Shown: one piece after another, positions 29,831 to 41,285 of the stretch
How positions within the stretch are numbered: the stretch's first letter is position 1
Layout of the letters: each line of letters opens with the position of its first letter
Assembly (NCBI RefSeq): GCF_000372725.1
Contig: NW_005198966.1
Coordinates: 1,945,537-2,009,536, forward strand
Direction of reading: 5' to 3'
DNA from: Emiliania huxleyi CCMP1516
Lineage: Eukaryota > Haptophyta > Isochrysidales > Noelaerhabdaceae
Length of the DNA: 64,000 nucleotides
Position numbers and translations under genes: made by a program
Notes under the pieces: generated by a model
Seen by the model: only the letters and a program-made list of their open reading frames with translations
Told to the model about the DNA's origin: nothing
Database searches by the model: none

Positions 29831-30287
29831 GACGGCGGGGCGCGCATGTCAGCTAGAAGTTTGCCAGTAGAGCGATCCTGGTCTTTTCCAAAGACGAGCC
29901 CCGCGCCACGGGTGCCAGCCGGGAGTCGCCCTGCGAGTCCGGGGCTACCTCGGCTATCGGCACCATTTTACAAGTTTGCCCGCCGACATGTCGCGGTCCG
30001 GCTCAGTCAAGGCAATGTCGCTCGGCGCTCGCTGGCTCCGTGGATGCTCTGTGGATGCTTGTGCTGCTGAGCAATCCAGGCGCACACTTTGGCACCCGGC
30101 GGCAACGACTTGCGGCGTCAGCATTCGAACGGTTGTGTTGATTTGATCTTGCTCCGCGGTATCTAGCCGGCGCGCTCCGCGGCGCGGGTGTCTAGCTAGC
30201 GCGCTCCGCGCGTGTGTCCGGGTAGCACCAGCGCGCTCCGCGCGCATGATAATCCAACGCCTACGCTTGAGGCTTGTAGCCACTGGC

Positions 30288-30345
30288 CTGTTCCTTTTTA
30301 CCCATCTCACAGTAGAGAGGTGTCCGTTTTTATTTATTTATTATT
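30288..30345 (+). repeat. Dispersed repeat with TGTCCGTTTTTATTTATT end, copy 1
   Basis: CCTGTTCCTTTTTACCCATC, then TAGAG, AGGTGTCCG and a TTTA tract. Nearly the same as 55988-56037. The terminal motif also appears on the minus strand near 231-248 and 753-775, and in weaker form at 28915 (+). Confidence 0.7.
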
Positions 30346-30980
30346 GTAGCCACTGAAAGCTCGTTTCTGCAGCTTGCTTGGCTAGGGGGCGGCCCCTCAC
30401 ACGACTGCCCAGTGGGCCCAGGGATGGCGGTGGCGAGTCACTCCGGAGCAGAAATAGAGGTGCGCACGAGGCAGGTGGCATAGCACGGCCCACCCCCTTC
30501 CACCCCCCTCGCCCTTCGCAGCCTCTCCCCCCTTCCCCTTCCCACTGCGCTCCGTTGGTTCCTCTATCCATCTACAGCGTGGGCGGTGGTACACTGCACT
30601 GAGTCGATCGAGGCAGCTCCGCCGCGCCGCCCCCCGCCCGCGCCTGGCTCCGCTCCTGGAATACTTACGAATACCCGACGCGGAATACCATACGCAATTA
30701 ATTAATTAATTAGGTGAGGAATATCACGTGAGCTCTGTGTCTTGATTTGCCAACAATATACCTAAAACGCGAGGTCAACTCCAGGAGCCTTTTCTCGAGG
30801 TTACAAATCACTGAACGGCAGAAAAAAATCTGCAGGAAAAGCCCGCCGGCCAGCTTGTGTTTGACGTCATGTTGTGTGTGCCTTCGCTTGTTAACAACGA
30901 AGTCTAGCTCAAAAAAAGAAATTTGACAACCTGGGGGAACGTCCCTCAACCTCGGCAACGTCGGCCGACCTGTGTGCTCG

Positions 30981-33900
30981 ATGCGCCTGCTTCTGCTCGG
31001 CCTGCTTGCGGGGCTCGAGATTGCCGAGAGCTGCCCGACTCTCATCCCTGGCGACGCCGTCGGCTCGGACTCGGTCAAGCACGCCAGCATCCGTCGGGCA
31101 CTCGACGGGCACTCGACGGAGGCGGCGCGCTCGGCGCTGTGCGGCGAGGAGATGGTGGCTGAGGGCACCTCCTTTTTATCGAGCGCACATCACGCGCCGA
31201 ACGCCTCCACGTCGCTCGGCAGCGACGCGTCCGCGGAGGCGGCCCACAAGGAGGCGTGCATCATGAACGAGTGCCCGTGCGCGACCAGCGAGTCTGGGGA
31301 CGCAAACGCGCGCTGCAAGGACAACAAGTTGAGCGAGTTCTCGCTCGAGGGCGATTCGGCGCACGCGCGGGACGAGGGCGTCGCCCTCGCCGGCTTGCTC
31401 CAGGCCCCCCTCGGTGCCGACCGCAACTTTCTCTACCCGGCGCTGCGCGCCTCTGTCACCGGCCGCGCCGACGGTGGCGGGACTTTGGGGCAGTCACGGC
31501 CGACAATCGAGATCGCGCAGGGCGAGAAGCTGTTCCGGACCGGCGCGCGCGGCTTCGTGCGCGCCATCGTCGACGACGACGCCACTCCTGGCCAGCCCTC
31601 CCTCCGCGAGTGGTGGTGGTGCGCCTCTGCGGCGGTGCTGCTCCTCCAAGCGTGTGGCGCCTGCTGGCTGCTGCTGGGGCAGCGGGCGCCGCGCTCCGGT
31701 GCGGCCTCGGGGCAGCGAGCCAGCAAGGCGGTCCGTCCTCGACTGAGCAGGAGTCGTGGCTCGGTGGCATTGCTGCTCCTCTCCGCCTTCCCCGTGGCTC
31801 GGGCTGACTCGGGCGAGGCTGGCTCGGGCGATGCTGGCTCTGGCGAGGCTGGGTCTGGCGAGGCTGGCTTTGGTGAGCAGGGCTCCGGACTTTGGGGGGT
31901 GCCGCCGTCGCTGCCGCCTCTGTCTCCGCCGGTGCTCTGCGAGGACGGTTCGGAGTTGATCGCGCTGCTCTGCCCTTACGCCGGGACGCAGCTGGGATGC
32001 GACACGGACCTGAACACCGTCAACCCCGCCGCTCCGGTGGGCTCGATTCTCTCGCGGATCTGCCCGGAGAGTTGCGGCGCGTGCGAGCCGGAGGAGAGCA
32101 CTCCACCATCGCCACCATCGACACCGTCCCCACCGCTACTGGTGCTCTGCGAGGACGATCCGGGTGGCTTGCTCACCGCTTGGCTCACCGCCTACTACGG
32201 CGGCTGCGCCTTCTTAACGGCGGGGTTGGTGGGCTGTGACACGGACCTGCACACCATCAACCCCGCCGCTCCGGTGGGCTCGACCATGTCGCTAATTTGC
32301 CCGGCGAGCTGCGGCGCGTGCGAGTCGGAGGAGATCACCCCACTATCGCCACTGCTTGTGGCGGCGTTGCTGTGCGAGGACGATTTTTTTGGTCTCGTGG
32401 CCAGCTACGGCGGCTGCACGTTCTTCTTGACGTACGGCTGCGACACGGACCTGAACACCCTCAACCCCGTTCTTTCCGTGGGCACGCTCGTCTCGCTGAT
32501 CTGCCCGGCGAGCTGCGGCGCGTGCGAGGAGCAAGCGCCACCGTCCCCACCGCTACTCCCGCCGCCGCCGCAGCTGCGTCCGGCTCGTCCACCGCTGCTT
32601 CCAACCCCCGCTGGCGAGGTCCTCGCCCACACGCCTCAAGACATCCGGGACGAGATCAACAAGGCCGTTGACCAGGGCCGCAACGCAAGCGTCTACGTCC
32701 CGCCGGGCGTCCGCCTTGCCTTTAGCAGCTTCGTCGCGTGCGGCGGCGACATGCTCCTCTCGGTCCGGAGCAGCGGGGAGGGCGCGACGCTAGACGGCAA
32801 GAAGATCTCCAACATGTTCTCCATCTCGAGCGGCTGCAGCCTCTACCTGGAGGCGCTGCACTTTGTGGACGGGTTTGGTGATTTTGGCGGTGCGGTGCGC
32901 GCGGCTGGCGCTGGCGACATTGCGATGAAGGACGTGTCGTTCACGGGCTGCGAGGCCGGCGTGGTGCGTCGCCCCTCTCTCCCACGCACCGCTCGGCCCC
33001 GCAAGCCCTCGCCACATTGGAATGCTGCCCCCCCCACAGCTTAGTCGCATGCCTCCCCGATGCCTTGTGGCTAGCCTGTGCAGCCACACGCCCGCTGACG
33101 CCCAGCTTAAACTGTCGCCCCCGCGCAGTACGGAGGAGGTATGTACGTGCAAAACAGCGGCGACGTCTCGCTGGAAGGCGCCAGCTTCAGCGAGTGCACG
33201 GCTTGGGTGCGTCTCCCACGCCCGCACAAACGCTCGCCTCCACCGCACACGCACGCTCGCACGCCATCGCCGCAGCCGGAGGCGGGAGAAGAAGGGAGAG
33301 GGGCATTGGGGTGGCGAACGGGGCACGCCTTTCCCAAAGGGTCGCTCAGGGCCTTGCCCGCCCCCTCTCGCTCCCTGACGCCCTCCCCGCTTAACGCCTG
33401 CCCGCCCCAACTCGCGCAGTGGGGAGGAGGTATGTACGTGCAGAACAGCGGCGACATCTCGCTGGAGAGGGCCAGCTTTGTCGGTTGCACGAGTGACTCA
33501 CAAGCGGTGCCGCGCGCCCCCTCCACAAGAGGGTGCACAGACTGACACGGGAGACCAGACTGTGTTCTTTTGTAGGCTCTTCGTCTCAATGGCGTCGACC
33601 GCCTAGCTCTCACCAACTCGCAGTTTGTCGACAATATCGCGAGCCAAACCCCCGCTGCACTCTCCTACACCTCCCGCATCGGTGCCACCGGCTCGATCCT
33701 CCGCAACACGACCTTCTTCGGCAACTCTGCGCCAGGCGACATCACAATCCTCGCCGCCTCGCCTCTAACGTGGGACTGCCCGCTCGGATCTTGGATGCCG
33801 AGCGTCGGCCAGCTCGTTGGCGACCTGTCCGGCTGCAACAGGCTCTGCGCCGAGGGTCATTACGGGAACGCGTCGGACCACTTCACCTCCGACTGCAGCG

Positions 33901-36900
33901 GCCCCTGCTGGTCCGGGCATTTCTGCCCCGAGGGATCCGTCCTCCCACACAAGTGCCCCGCCGGCACCCACATGCCCAACAGGAGGGCGGCGAGCATTTC
34001 GGACTGCTTCCTCTGCGCGCCCGGCCAATACCAGCCAGAGAGCGGCCAAGAGGAGTGCCTGCCTTGCGCCGCGGGCTCCTTCTCCCCCGACGTCGGCAGC
34101 GCCGCCTGCGAAGCCTGCCCGAAGGGCGGCGTCTGCGAGGACGCGGGCGCCGCCTCGCGCCTTGTCTGGCAGGCTTGCCCTGCGGGAAGCTTCAACCCGA
34201 AGAGAGGCTCCAGCTCGAGCGCGGCGTGCGAGCTGTGCCCCATCGGCACGGCGAGCGCGGCACTGGGGGCGGAGAGCAGCGAGACGTGCGAGCCCTGTGA
34301 GCCCGGCCATTTCGCCGCCACGCCCGGCCTCTCCAAGTGCGAGCGCTGTGAGCCCGGCACCACCTCTGGCGTCGGCAGCAGCGCCTGCAGCGAGTGTGCC
34401 GCAGGCACGTACGCCGCCAACCCCGGCCAGGGCCAGTGCGTCCCTTGCCCCTACCCCCTCGGTAGTGAGCGCGGCGCCGTCATCTGCTCGTTCTGCCAGA
34501 AGGACTTCTACTTGCTCAAGAGCGCCGACCCGGCCGAGATCTTTTCCTCCCCGACCGACTACTGCAAGCCATGCCCGCCAAGCGCCGAGTGCTCGGACGA
34601 CACTTCTCTCGCGACCATCGGCGTCCCAACCGGCTACTGGCGCGCCAGCCCCTCCTCCGCCGTGCTGACGGAGTGCCGCGACTTTGGGGGCGACAGAGCC
34701 GGCGAGGCGCGGTGCGCCGGCAACGAGCGCGGAGCCAAAGAGGCGTCTCGCCGTTTGGAGGAGGCGGGCTTGGACGAGTACTGCGCCCCTGGCTTCAAAG
34801 GCCCCGAGTGCCAGCTCTGCGCCGCGGAGAATCACTACCTCGTCGACGGCGACGAGTGCAAGGAGTGCGCAGCGCGCGGCGCGGCGGCGGGTCGCATCGT
34901 CGGCATCGTCCTCGGCCTCTGCGTCGCGTGCGGCCTGGCGGCGTGGGCCTATAGCATGACGGCCTGGCGGAAGAAGACCTTCATCGGCCCTATCCTCCGC
35001 TTTGCAGACCGCTCCGTCAAGTACTACGTCGGGGGCGGAATGACGGCCAAGGTCAAGATCCTGTTTGGCTTCTACCAGATCAGCACCGTCTTGTCGTCCA
35101 CCTACTCGGCGCGGCTGCCGGACAAGTACACGGGCTGGACGGATAAGCTGGCCAGCGCGATCTCCATCGACTGGTCGGGCTTCTTCTTGCCGGAGCAGTG
35201 CCTCGGCTATGGTATGCGGCTCGTCGTCAGCGCTCTCTCCCCCGTCGTCCTCATCGCCTTGCTCATGGGAACGGGAATCGCGCTGCGGCTCCGCCGCTGG
35301 CTTGCCGCGCCGCCACCGCGCCCAACGGAAGCATCGGGATCGGGACCGGGAGCCGACACCGGACTCGTGGAGGCATCGATGTCGATGTTTGAGGCATCGA
35401 CGACGTCGGTGATGTCGGCGGTGTCGGCGATCGCTGAAGCGATAAACACAGACGAGTCAACGGTATCTGCATCGCACGCGAGGCCGTGGTACGCGGAGGC
35501 GGCCCTCGGCCTCCTCGACCTCACGCCGGCGGGCCTGGTGCTCATCTTCTGCTTCGTGCCCTCCATTAGCGCCTCCATCTTCCGCTCGTGGTCGTGTCAG
35601 GCGCCTCCAGCCGATGATTGCTGTTGCTCACCCCACCCTTCAGACCCCACCCCCCAGGCAGTGTGCTGCTGATAGGCCTACACCGTCTCTCCGCCGAACG
35701 AGCCCCTGGAGCAGGTCTCCTACATGCGCCAGGACGCGAGCGTCGAGTGCGGCACCGAGGATCACGAGTCCATCACCGACCTCGCCGTCGGCTTCATCGT
35801 CCTCTGGCCGGTCGGCTCGCTGGTCCTTTTCACGTCGCTCCTCGCCGCCTGCTACAAGCCGCTGCAGGCCAAGACGCCGAATGCTCTGACGCGGGCCACC
35901 GCCTTCCTCCACCGGGAGTACGCGAAGACCTGGTACTGGTGGGAGGCGGTCGAGCTGGCGCGCAAGCTCGTGCTCACGGGCTTCGTGCTGCTGATCCCGG
36001 AGAAAAACGCATTCCTTCGCCTCGTGGTGGCGACCCTGATCTGCTCGTGCTACGCCGTCGTGCTTGCCGTCGTGCGGCCGTACAAGCGGGTCGAGGACAG
36101 CGTCTTCGCCGTCGCCACGAGCCTCGTGCTCCTCCTCCTCTTCCTCGGCACCAACTGGACCACCATCTTCCTCGGCATCGAGGAGCGGTACCAGGGAGCC
36201 GACCCCGCCGATGTCCTCGGCTTCCGCAGCCTCAATGTGATTGTCGACTCGATGATCATCCTCGTTGCAGTCGCGCTCGGCTTCTTCCTCGTCGGCGCCA
36301 TCGTCGGCGCCCGTCGCGTCGCCAAGGTCCCCACGATCCGACTCGTCACGACCAAGCAGCCCCCCCAGCTGAGCATCGTGAGGGGCCTCACGTGGCACCT
36401 CTTCAACAGCCACATCTGGTGAGTCATGGAGGGAGAAGAGGGAGCGAAAACAGCCGGCGTGACCCCGCCCCTTGCCCAAACGAATAGGTCGACCGGTCAA
36501 GACGCCGTCAAGGTCATCAAGAATGAGCTTAAGCTCTTGATCCCTGGCATCAAGATCTTCCTCGATGTGGATGATTTGAAGGACATCGGGTTGCTGGAGG
36601 ATTATGTTGACCGCACGCAGGTCATGCTCTTCTTCCTGTCAAAGGGCTACTTCCGCTCGAAGGCACTGCCCCAGCCCCCCTCCCTTTCCGAGAGTGCCTC
36701 GCTGTGTCGCCCACGACTACTCGTGCGCTCCTTGCCTGCAGAACTGCCTGCGCGAGATTCGGATGTCGCTCGAGAAGAGCAAGCCGCTCGTCCTCGTGCA
36801 AGAGGCGGACCCGGCCAAGGGCGGCGGGACGCTGCAGGCGCTCCCCGCCCGACCCCTGCTCGCTGCGGGGATTGCTCTCGCCACACACGGCTCTGAGGGG

Positions 36901-37916
36901 CGGTGTCGCCGCCGCCGCCGCACACCAGCACTCACTCACGCACACCGTCGCTGCACGACTGCAGGAGTTGCGAGCACAGTGCCCGGAGGGTCTCCAGCCG
37001 GAGATCTTTGACAGGGGGTGGGCGCAGACGACGTGGCACCGCATCGACGAGTATCAGCGTGTCTCGCTTAAGATCATCTCCGAGGTGCCGCCACGGACAA
37101 CTCCCTGCAGCTGTTCTGCGGTCGCCTCGACCTTGACCGCCGCCCCCTCGCACCTACCCTCAGGCGCTCCTCCTCTGCTCGCCACACTACGTGAACCTGA
37201 CCTCCCTCCCGCTCTTCATCCCGGGCGAGGTCCAGGGCCAACCGATCTCCTTCTCCAAGTCCGTCGTGCTCTGGGCCTCGCCGTTCGATGAGGGCGCAGA
37301 GGAGCTGGCCACCGAGCTCGCCACCAATTTCTCCGGTCTCACCGTCTCCACCGCCGAGGAGGCGGGCGACGCCACGCACATGCTTCTCTATCTGAACGCC
37401 GACACCTGGTCCGACGAGAGGCTGGCCGAGCAGGTCAAGCAGGCGCGCCAGGACAGGCTGAAGATCGTCATGGCGCACGAGAACGACGTGGACCTCGGCG
37501 GCTGTGAATTCGCCAAGTTTTTTGAGACCACGCCGCAGGAACGCTGCCGATCAGCGGTCCATCATTTATGCCACACCCGCGCGCTCCATGCCCCCCTTCC
37601 CCGCCGCCGTAGGAGCTCATCAACGGCGGGCTCTACGATGCCCTCGCCACTGCCTGCTTCCCCGGCCTGCACCATGAGGTGCGCTCCCCCGGCGGCACCT
37701 TTGCCACAGCGCCCGCGTGCTCCTGAAGCGACTATTTTGCCACTCCCGGTCTCACAGGTGTCGCTCGTGCTGCTGGCCAAGGCTCTGGGCGCAACCCCGG
37801 TGAGCGCTCGCTCGAGCATCCGCGACTCGCTTTCGAACATCGGGCGCTTCACTACCGTGCCTCGCGGCTCGACGACGTCCGACCCAGTCGTTACCGAGGA
37901 GGATTCGCAGCTGTAG
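30981..37916 (+). CDS. Giant cysteine-rich transmembrane receptor with cytosolic TIR-like domain
   Basis: Multi-exon gene from ATG 30981 (signal peptide MRLLLLGLLAGLEIAES). The ectodomain has a hydrophobic span near 31615-31680, Gly/Ser repeats and three ShK-like units (each LCED..., CDTDL...NP, LICPASCGAC). Beta-helix-type repeats follow, two on duplicated exons (GGGMYVQNSGDVSLEGASF, GGGMYVQNSGDISLERASF), then GCC2/GCC3-like cysteine repeats (CAPGQYQPESGQEECLPC and others). A multi-pass region begins near IVGIVLGLCVACGLAAWAY and continues over exon 35676-36420. Splicing 36421-36487 joins HLFNSHIW to STGQDAVKVIKNEL, a TIR-like domain: IKIFLDVDDLKDIG, MLFFLSKGYFRSK, then NCLREI, whose Glu aligns with the catalytic Glu of NAD-cleaving TIRs. 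A second alpha/beta block (SKSVVLWASPFDEGAEELA) precedes the stop. GC-AG introns include 35601-35675, 36663-36741 and 36838-36964. Probably a surface sensor; ligand unknown. Confidence 0.8.
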
Positions 37917-38069
37917 CAGGTGCCAGAGGTGGAGCAGGTGTAGAGGTGACGAGCAACTTGCAGTTCGGCTCAAGCGGCAAGGGTTGGACGCGCTAACCAC
38001 TTCCAAGAGTTGCGCTGCGTTGGCATGGGCGTTTTACTTATGTAACATGCTGAGGCTTCCTCGCCTCCG

Positions 38070-38290
38070 AGCCTATATACCGACCGTAACGACGAGCTAA
38101 CGTTAGAGACGACTCTCTCTCTCATTCCCACTGTGTGAACAGTTGGGATCTGTTCCTGGATCCTGCGCAGCTAAATTCATAGAGCTGCGCGTGTTGTGTG
38201 TCCGCGCTATTGGCGCCGTTACGAGAGCGGAGAGGGGGCGGTGCGTGTCGCACTCCGACCTTCGCGTATCGTAGTTGTACTTTTGTAATT
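38070..38290 (+). promoter_or_regulatory. Dispersed promoter-like repeat, copy B
   Basis: A TATA-like CCTATATAC (38072-38080) lies about 20 bases before CGTTAGAGACGACTCTCTCT (38101). The leader has GGGATCTGTT, ATTCATAG, GTGTTGTGTGTCCGCGCT and TTACGAGAG, matching copy A at 8230-8375 (minus). No ORF of note begins directly downstream; the next gene starts at 39253. Confidence 0.5.
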
Positions 38291-38299
38291 TAGTAAATC

Positions 38300-38938
38300 G
38301 GCCTAGCGAGGGTGTGTGTATGTATGTGCACGCCGATACCAACTCTTTTCACTCCAACGAGTCTCGTGTCCACACACACCAGAGTGCAGAGAGGTGGGCG
38401 GGGCCTCTACTCGCCAGGGATCTATGCACACACACCACGCGAAAAGAAAAAAATCGACCACAATTTACGCTACGTTGTTCCAGTCCAGCGCGTGTCTGTC
38501 TGCGGGCCTACGACACGAGCAGCTTGCAGCGGCGCTCGCCACCCTGGCGATTGTGCTGGACGGCGGACGGTGTGGTTGCTCAGATGGCCTTATGACGACC
38601 CCATTTCGACATCGTCCCTATAAGGCCTCTGCTCATGAGCTCCATGCGGGAATGACTGGCTCAACAGAGCCATTTGCGTGCGAGCCCGTGCCCCGTCCCG
38701 CCACCTGCCCGCCCCGCCCCGGAGCGCGACAAAATGTGAAGGGTGGGCCACTTGTGTTGAGGGATGGCAACCCATGTGCGATGTGGGTGTCTATGTGTTT
38801 CTTTCGCGAGCTAACCTCCGCTTTCGGGTGGAGGCGCACGCGCTGCTGACGGCGCTCGCCGGCGTTTGCGGCGCTATGGCGCTCGCGGCGCGCTCGTGGC
38901 GTTCAGGGCGGCTCGCACAGCGCCCACACACGCACACA

Positions 38939-39031
<93 letters not shown>

Positions 39032-39252
39032 CCAGACCCCAGAGAGCTCCATCGTCCTAACACCCCAGAAAGCCCGAGGAACCGTGCAGCGCGTAGATAT
39101 ATGTCTGTGTGCTGTCTGCTGTGTGGTGCACGCCCTTCCTGCGGCGAGGTCTTCACTAGGAAGAAAAACCTCGCAAACCCAGGCAACGCAGCCGGGGCCC
39201 AGCGCCACAGCCGTCAGCCGTCAGCTTGCGGCGCCGGCCAGCTTTCACTCAC
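38300..39252. repeat. Intergenic with (GCAC)n/(CA)n microsatellite
   Basis: A (CGCA)n tract runs into pure (CA)n at about 38926-39030. No gene is supported between 37917 and 39252. Confidence 0.8.
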
Positions 39253-40932
39253 ATGGCGCTCTCGGCAACGCTGTGGGCCCTGGCGCTCTCCACCAGAACG
39301 GCTCGCAGCCTCCGCACGGCGGCTCGCCCCTGCCTCCTCCGCGCGAACCCGGCTCCTCGGCTGGCGCTGCCGCTCGAGCTGCCCGACGGCGGACTCAGCC
39401 TCGAGCGGAAGCTGGGCGAGGGCTCCTTTGCGGAGGTCGTCGCCGGCGGCGGCGGCGCCGAGGCGGTGCTGAGCGGGCGCAGCGGCGCCCGCGTGACTCC
39501 GGCACGGGTGCGCGTCGGGCTCTTTTACGGGCAAGTGACGCGCGGCAACGCGGCGGGCGCGCGTGTGCTGGTCAAGGCGTACTCGCCGTACGGGCAGCCT
39601 CCGTGGGCCGAGGACGGGGAGCAGGCCGGGCCAGAGGGCGGCGCATCCCTCTCCGGCGAGGCGGCCGCTGCGCTCGGGCTCGCGGACGTCGCGTCCTCGC
39701 TCGAGGCGGCTCTGTCGTCTCCGACGGCGGCCAGGAGCGGCGCGAGTCTCGCCGAGGCGCTCGCGCTCAACGAGTACTCCGCGCACGCGCGGGTGCAGGC
39801 GGCGGCGGCGGCGGCCGGCAAGAGCGAGCGCGACGTCGAGCGGGAGGGGCTGACGCGGCTGATCGGGCGGCAGGTGGAGCGGGGCGACCGTGGCGAGCCG
39901 CTCGTGCTGCACGCCTTTCCGTGGGGCGGCGAGGGGGTGCGGCTCGCTCCGCCAACGCGCCTGCCGCCGACGCTCGGCAGCTGGCTGGTCTTGCGCGAGC
40001 GAGGCGGCACCGAGGCGCAGGCCAAGTGGGGCGGCGTCCCGCTGCGCGCGGCGCAGCAGCGAGGCCGGTTCGTGCGCGGGGCGCTGCGCGGCGCGCTGGC
40101 CGGCCTCGCCGCGCTGCACGCCGTCGGGCTGCTGCACCAGGGCCTCTCTCCCGCGGCCGTCCTCGTCTCGAGCGAGGACGACCGGGTCGGCGAGAAGGTG
40201 TCGTCCTCGCTGCAGGAGCTCGGCTACGCGCGCGATGCGCCCTCCCTCTACCCAGCCTTTTACGTCAACACCGAGGGCTCCGCCCTCTCCGCCGTTGGGG
40301 AGGCCGTCGAGAGCGGCGACCGAGGAGGCGCCGTCGAAGCTGACCCGCTAGACCTTGGGCTGGCGGAGCGAGCGCTGCGGCGGACCACCCGCCCCGGCGA
40401 CCCGGAGGAGCGAGCGCGCTACGGCCGCGCCGACGACATGCGAGAGTTCGGCCTGCTCCTGCTGACTTGCTTCCTCCTCTCGAGCGCGCAGCCGGACGCG
40501 GGCTTCGACGCGCTGCGGCTCCGCACGCTGACGGACGGGCCCTTCGCCGCGAGCGACGACGACGGGATGAAGACGGACGGCGTCGACGTCGCCGCGCTGC
40601 GGTCTTTCCTCGCCGACGAGGAGGCGCTCAGGATAGGCGGCGTCGGCGGGGTCGAGATGCTCGACGCGGGCGGCGCGAGGCTGGGCGGCGAGTTTGTGAC
40701 CCAGTCCTCCGGCTGGGGCCTCCTCTCGCGCCTCCTCGCGCCGGCGTGGGAGGACCGGCCGGACGCGGCGGAGGCGCTCTCCCACCCCTTTTGGACGGCG
40801 GCGATGTCACCGGAGCCGCCGCCCGCGCGGGACGCGGCACCGCCGGAGAAAGGCGACGACCGCGAGCAGAGGATCGCGGCGCTCGAGGAGGAGCTGCGGA
40901 GGCTCGCGGAGCGGAAGGGGGAGGAGGGCTAG
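39253..40932 (+). CDS. Plastid-targeted protein pseudokinase
   Basis: A single 559-codon frame from ATG 39253. The N terminus (MALSATLWALALSTRTARS) resembles an ER signal followed by an Arg/Ala-rich transit-like stretch. The kinase fold starts with the glycine loop LGEGSFAEVVAG and a VLVKAY lysine strand. An expanded Ala/Glu-rich insert follows. The catalytic loop is degenerate: LHQGLSPAAVLV replaces HRD-x4-N, so the catalytic Asp is missing, and no DFG was found. The C lobe ends with LLAPAWEDRPDAAEALSHPFW, like the RP-x3-ALxHPFF end of kinases, then a charged coiled tail. This predicts a pseudokinase or a very divergent plastid kinase that may act as a scaffold. Confidence 0.65.
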   Translation: MALSATLWALALSTRTARSLRTAARPCLLRANPAPRLALPLELPDGGLSLERKLGEGSFAEVVAGGGGAEAVLSGRSGARVTPARVRVGLFYGQVTRGNAAGARVLVKAYSPYGQPPWAEDGEQAGPEGGASLSGEAAAALGLADVASSLEAALSSPTAARSGASLAEALALNEYSAHARVQAAAAAAGKSERDVEREGLTRLIGRQVERGDRGEPLVLHAFPWGGEGVRLAPPTRLPPTLGSWLVLRERGGTEAQAKWGGVPLRAAQQRGRFVRGALRGALAGLAALHAVGLLHQGLSPAAVLVSSEDDRVGEKVSSSLQELGYARDAPSLYPAFYVNTEGSALSAVGEAVESGDRGGAVEADPLDLGLAERALRRTTRPGDPEERARYGRADDMREFGLLLLTCFLLSSAQPDAGFDALRLRTLTDGPFAASDDDGMKTDGVDVAALRSFLADEEALRIGGVGGVEMLDAGGARLGGEFVTQSSGWGLLSRLLAPAWEDRPDAAEALSHPFWTAAMSPEPPPARDAAPPEKGDDREQRIAALEEELRRLAERKGEEG

Positions 40933-41285
40933 AGAGTAGAGCGGGGAACGCTAGGCGCGCGCTGACAGAGCACACGTGCCGTTCTCCTGTCGGGGGTGAG
41001 GAACGGATTAAGATTAAGTAAGTAGGTCGGTTGACGGTTGGGGGCGAAAGCACTTGGTCTTGGAGCTGCAGCACTTGGAGTGCAGTCATCAGCCGCACGC
41101 CCACAGGGCCGGCCCGGGGAGCTAAGAAGCGCACGAGCCGGACCGCAAAATCTTTTTCCCCCGTGCCCACGGAAAGAACGCAGCTCGCCGGGGCCGTACC
41201 GGGGCCGTGAGCAAACCTTGCTCACCGTCGCCCCCGCGCGAAGCTAGGAAAAAAGAAAAAACCTCTGGCTGCCAGCAGAGCCGTG
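40933..41285. other. Short intergenic spacer
   Basis: Includes a GCACTTGGAGTGCAGTCATC phrase (41070) related to the CACTTGGAGTACAGTCATTA phrases at 59744 and 59959. No gene seen. Confidence 0.4.

Larger units (their letters stand above)
28503..30980. other. Long intergenic region with several dispersed repeats
   Basis: No supported gene. It holds a TTTA-repeat tract (28915-28945), an inverted cluster of CTTAGGC/GCCTAAG words (29000-29060), promoter-like repeat copy C (29280-29375), a repeat shared with 45541-45660 (29719-29830), three GCGCGCTCCGCG words (30165-30245), a repeat shared with 55988-56037 (30288-30345) and an AATT tract (30695-30712). Confidence 0.6.
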
